5,439 nt of DNA from Actinomycetes bacterium (GTDB lineage: Bacteria; Actinomycetota; Actinomycetes; Actinomycetales; Cellulomonadaceae): the NCBI GenBank assembly GCA_023462275.1, contig JAEWYD010000010.1:1-5439 (forward strand). Reading direction: 5' to 3'. The position numbers were made by a program, and so were the translations under genes. Numbering within the stretch: position 1 is the first letter of the stretch; every line of letters begins with the position of its first letter. The notes under the pieces were generated by a model that saw only the letters and a list, made by a program, of their open reading frames with translations, was not told where the DNA came from and did not search any database. Of this stretch, positions 5,419 through 5,439 are shown piece by piece.

Positions 5419-5439
5419 GCCGGAGGCCCCCCAGACAGG

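Noticed and set aside
1..5439. tRNA, rRNA, CRISPR array, insertion sequence or phage attachment site
   Set aside because: No cloverleaf, rRNA-like stretch, regularly spaced repeats, transposase-like protein or flanking direct repeats could be seen.

Overview
The window is extremely GC-rich, with G or C at most third codon positions, GTG starts, SD-led genes and a TAGCCT-type -10 box. Together with a deazaflavin-type LLM oxidoreductase and a tandem-fused Lrp/AsnC regulator, this suggests a high-GC actinobacterium, plausibly of the Micrococcales (Cellulomonas-like). That assignment is inference from composition and gene content, not from a marker gene.

Layout. (1) Positions 1-428, minus strand: a DUF1810 protein that lacks only its last few residues at the window edge. 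(2) Positions 583-1416, plus strand: a short LLM-class, probably F420-dependent, oxidoreductase, divergent from the DUF1810 gene. (3) A 19-bp convergent gap holding a GC hairpin. (4) Positions 1436-2464, minus strand: a double-length Lrp/AsnC regulator with two HTH-RAM units in one chain. (5) Positions 2465-2636: a divergent control region with a candidate promoter and two sets of inverted repeats. (6) Positions 2637-3857 and 3854-5365, plus strand: an M20-family metallo-amidohydrolase and a NorB-like MFS transporter whose start overlaps the amidohydrolase stop by 4 bp. (7) Positions 5366-5439: a strong GC hairpin followed by a C-rich low-complexity tail.

The coherent unit is regulator <-> amidohydrolase-transporter (1436-5365). 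The most likely reading is a small-molecule-responsive cassette. The Lrp-type regulator would sense an amino acid or an amino-acid conjugate, the cytoplasmic amidohydrolase would cleave an N-acyl or N-aryl amino-acid amide, and the transporter would import the conjugate or export a product. The ligand and the direction of transport cannot be read from sequence. The DUF1810 and LLM genes look like unrelated neighbours. I found no tRNA, rRNA, CRISPR array, insertion sequence or phage gene. All families here are known; what may be under-described is the pairing of a NorB-type transporter with an M20 amidohydrolase under a fused Lrp regulator.
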